From: Sporolactobacillus sp. CQH2019
GTDB lineage: Bacteria; Bacillota; Bacilli; Bacillales; Sporolactobacillaceae
DNA: 64,000 nt
NCBI RefSeq assembly: GCF_028765345.1
Contig: NZ_JARAJZ010000002.1
Coordinates: 253,942 to 317,941, forward strand
Direction of reading: 5' to 3'
Below the pieces are notes generated by a model. That model ran no database searches. It had not been told where the DNA came from and saw only the letters and a list, made by a program, of their open reading frames with translations. Position numbers and translations under genes: made by a program. Below are positions 63,074 to 64,000 of the stretch, piece by piece (position 1 is the first letter of the stretch; every line of letters begins with the position of its first letter).

Positions 63074-63970
63074 ATGCAATTACGGCAATTGGAATATTTT
63101 CAAGTGGTTGCACATTTGGAAAATATGACACGGGCTGCAGAGGAACTGCATGTTGCCCAGTCCTCTCTGAGCAAGATGATGTCCCGCCTCGAAGAAGAGG
63201 TCGGCGTTCCTCTGTTCGAACGGTACGGGAGAAAAAGATTCCGTCTTAATCGATCCGGAAGACGTTTTTCAGAACGCATCCGGCAAAGTTTCACGGAATT
63301 AGAACAGGGATTGCGCGAAGCGAAGGATATTGCAGGTATCGAAGAAGGCCGTGTGATTATCGGTGCCACGACCTCCCGGATGCTTCCAAAATTATTTGAA
63401 CACTATTTAGCTCAGCATCCACGTGTCAAATTTCGGCTTTATCAGATGACTCAGCAATCGGAAATTCAGGAGCAGCTTTTGGATGGCACTATTGACCTGT
63501 GCCTGTCTTCTTTACCGATTCAACAGACTAAAATACACTGTGAACCCCTGATAGACGAAGAGATTTTTTTAGCCCTGCCTCCGGGACATCGTCTAAGCGG
63601 AAGAAGCGGAATTCAACTGGCGGAGGTTGCAAATGAACCGTTTATTCACTTAACTTCGGAATGCGGACTTCGCGAAATAACAAACGAATTTTGTCGGCAG
63701 GCCGGATTCAGCCCCAATATTGCCTTTGAAAGCAATACTGCCGAAGTCATATGCAGCCTTGTGAAAGCGGGGCTTGGAAATGCGTTTATTCCCGAATATT
63801 GGTGGAACGGGCCCAACACAGAGTCTCTGGAGAGACTTCACATCAGCAATCCTGTCTGCCGACGGACAATCTGGCTTTCCTGGGTTAAAGATCGTTATCT
63901 TTCAGCAGCAACCCGGGACTTTAAAACGTACCTGATTTCAGAACTGAAACCTATCCGAAACAGGAAATAA
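63074..63970 (+). CDS. LysR-family transcriptional regulator
   Basis: A 298-residue LysR protein: N-terminal HTH (MQLRQLEYFQVVAHLENMTR, then AAEELHVAQSSLSKMMSRLEEE) and a C-terminal periplasmic-binding-like effector domain. AAGAAAGGTG precedes the ATG at 63074. The divergent MFS gene is its likely target. The intergenic region (62921-63073) has T-N11-A-like dyads in AT-rich DNA. Terminator lies beyond the window. Confidence 0.88.
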   Translation: MQLRQLEYFQVVAHLENMTRAAEELHVAQSSLSKMMSRLEEEVGVPLFERYGRKRFRLNRSGRRFSERIRQSFTELEQGLREAKDIAGIEEGRVIIGATTSRMLPKLFEHYLAQHPRVKFRLYQMTQQSEIQEQLLDGTIDLCLSSLPIQQTKIHCEPLIDEEIFLALPPGHRLSGRSGIQLAEVANEPFIHLTSECGLREITNEFCRQAGFSPNIAFESNTAEVICSLVKAGLGNAFIPEYWWNGPNTESLERLHISNPVCRRTIWLSWVKDRYLSAATRDFKTYLISELKPIRNRK

Positions 63971-64000
63971 TGTACAGGTACGAAAAGTTAATCATCGGCA

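Overview
The window looks like a chromosomal stretch of a low-to-mid GC, facultatively fermentative Gram-positive bacterium of the Bacillales. Evidence: strong AGGAGG-type ribosome binding sites, several TTG starts, CcpA cre-like boxes, pyruvate formate-lyase with its activase, a fructose-family PTS, and Bacillales-type regulators (DeoR, IclR, RpiR, HxlR). A Sporolactobacillus-like organism would fit, but this is inference. No rRNA, tRNA, CRISPR array, prophage or origin was seen.

Layout. 1-7.5 kb: uronate catabolism, with a partial 2-keto-3-deoxygluconate (KDG) kinase, an AEC-type permease, a decayed IS200-type element, and an operon uxaA - hexuronate MFS transporter - uxuA. 8.5-11.7 kb: pflB-pflA. 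12.2-14.9 kb: KDG kinase, KDPG aldolase and an IclR regulator, with an 18-bp perfect palindrome in front of the aldolase-kinase operon. 15.4-25.8 kb: L-rhamnose catabolism (DeoR regulator, rhaD, rhaA, rhaM, rhaB, sugar MFS transporter, divergent AraC regulator), then fucO and aldA, which take L-lactaldehyde to propanediol or lactate. 25.9-26.5 kb: a non-coding, hierarchically organised repeat array (a TTCGGTC core every 21 bp, arranged in 124-bp higher-order units) attached to a dispersed repeat that also occurs at 8.1 kb. A degenerate 21-bp array in the opposite orientation lies at 15.1 kb.

27.0-32.1 kb: a stand-alone nanE whose last 20 codons, stop and terminator are duplicated 4.2 kb downstream. 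The two copies bracket a cassette of ChrB_N-like protein, frameshifted MFS transporter and membrane-anchored metallophosphoesterase, so this looks like an inserted islet. 32.6-38.4 kb: a 36-residue Gly/Pro/Thr repeat peptide, a HAD hydrolase, and a TetR regulator with a 1407-residue acyl-CoA-dehydratase-activase fusion. 39.2-45.9 kb: an apparent mannosylglycerate operon (RpiR regulator, PTS EIIABC, GH38 alpha-mannosidase, glycerate kinase) with a terminator-like hairpin inside it.

46-64 kb: a lipoprotein, a GT39-like membrane glycosyltransferase, a coiled-coil protein made of perfect 42-bp repeats, a FlxA-like protein, a threonine-synthase-like enzyme with a DAACS symporter, a 27-residue membrane peptide, a secreted or anchored DNA/RNA nuclease, an aldo/keto reductase, two HxlR-regulated oxidoreductases, and an MFS transporter divergent from a LysR regulator.

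The theme is scavenging of plant-derived sugars (rhamnose, uronates, mannosylglycerate) into mixed-acid fermentation, mixed with small accessory pieces. The least explained items are the 21-bp phased arrays with their dispersed head repeat, and the islet at the 3' end of nanE.
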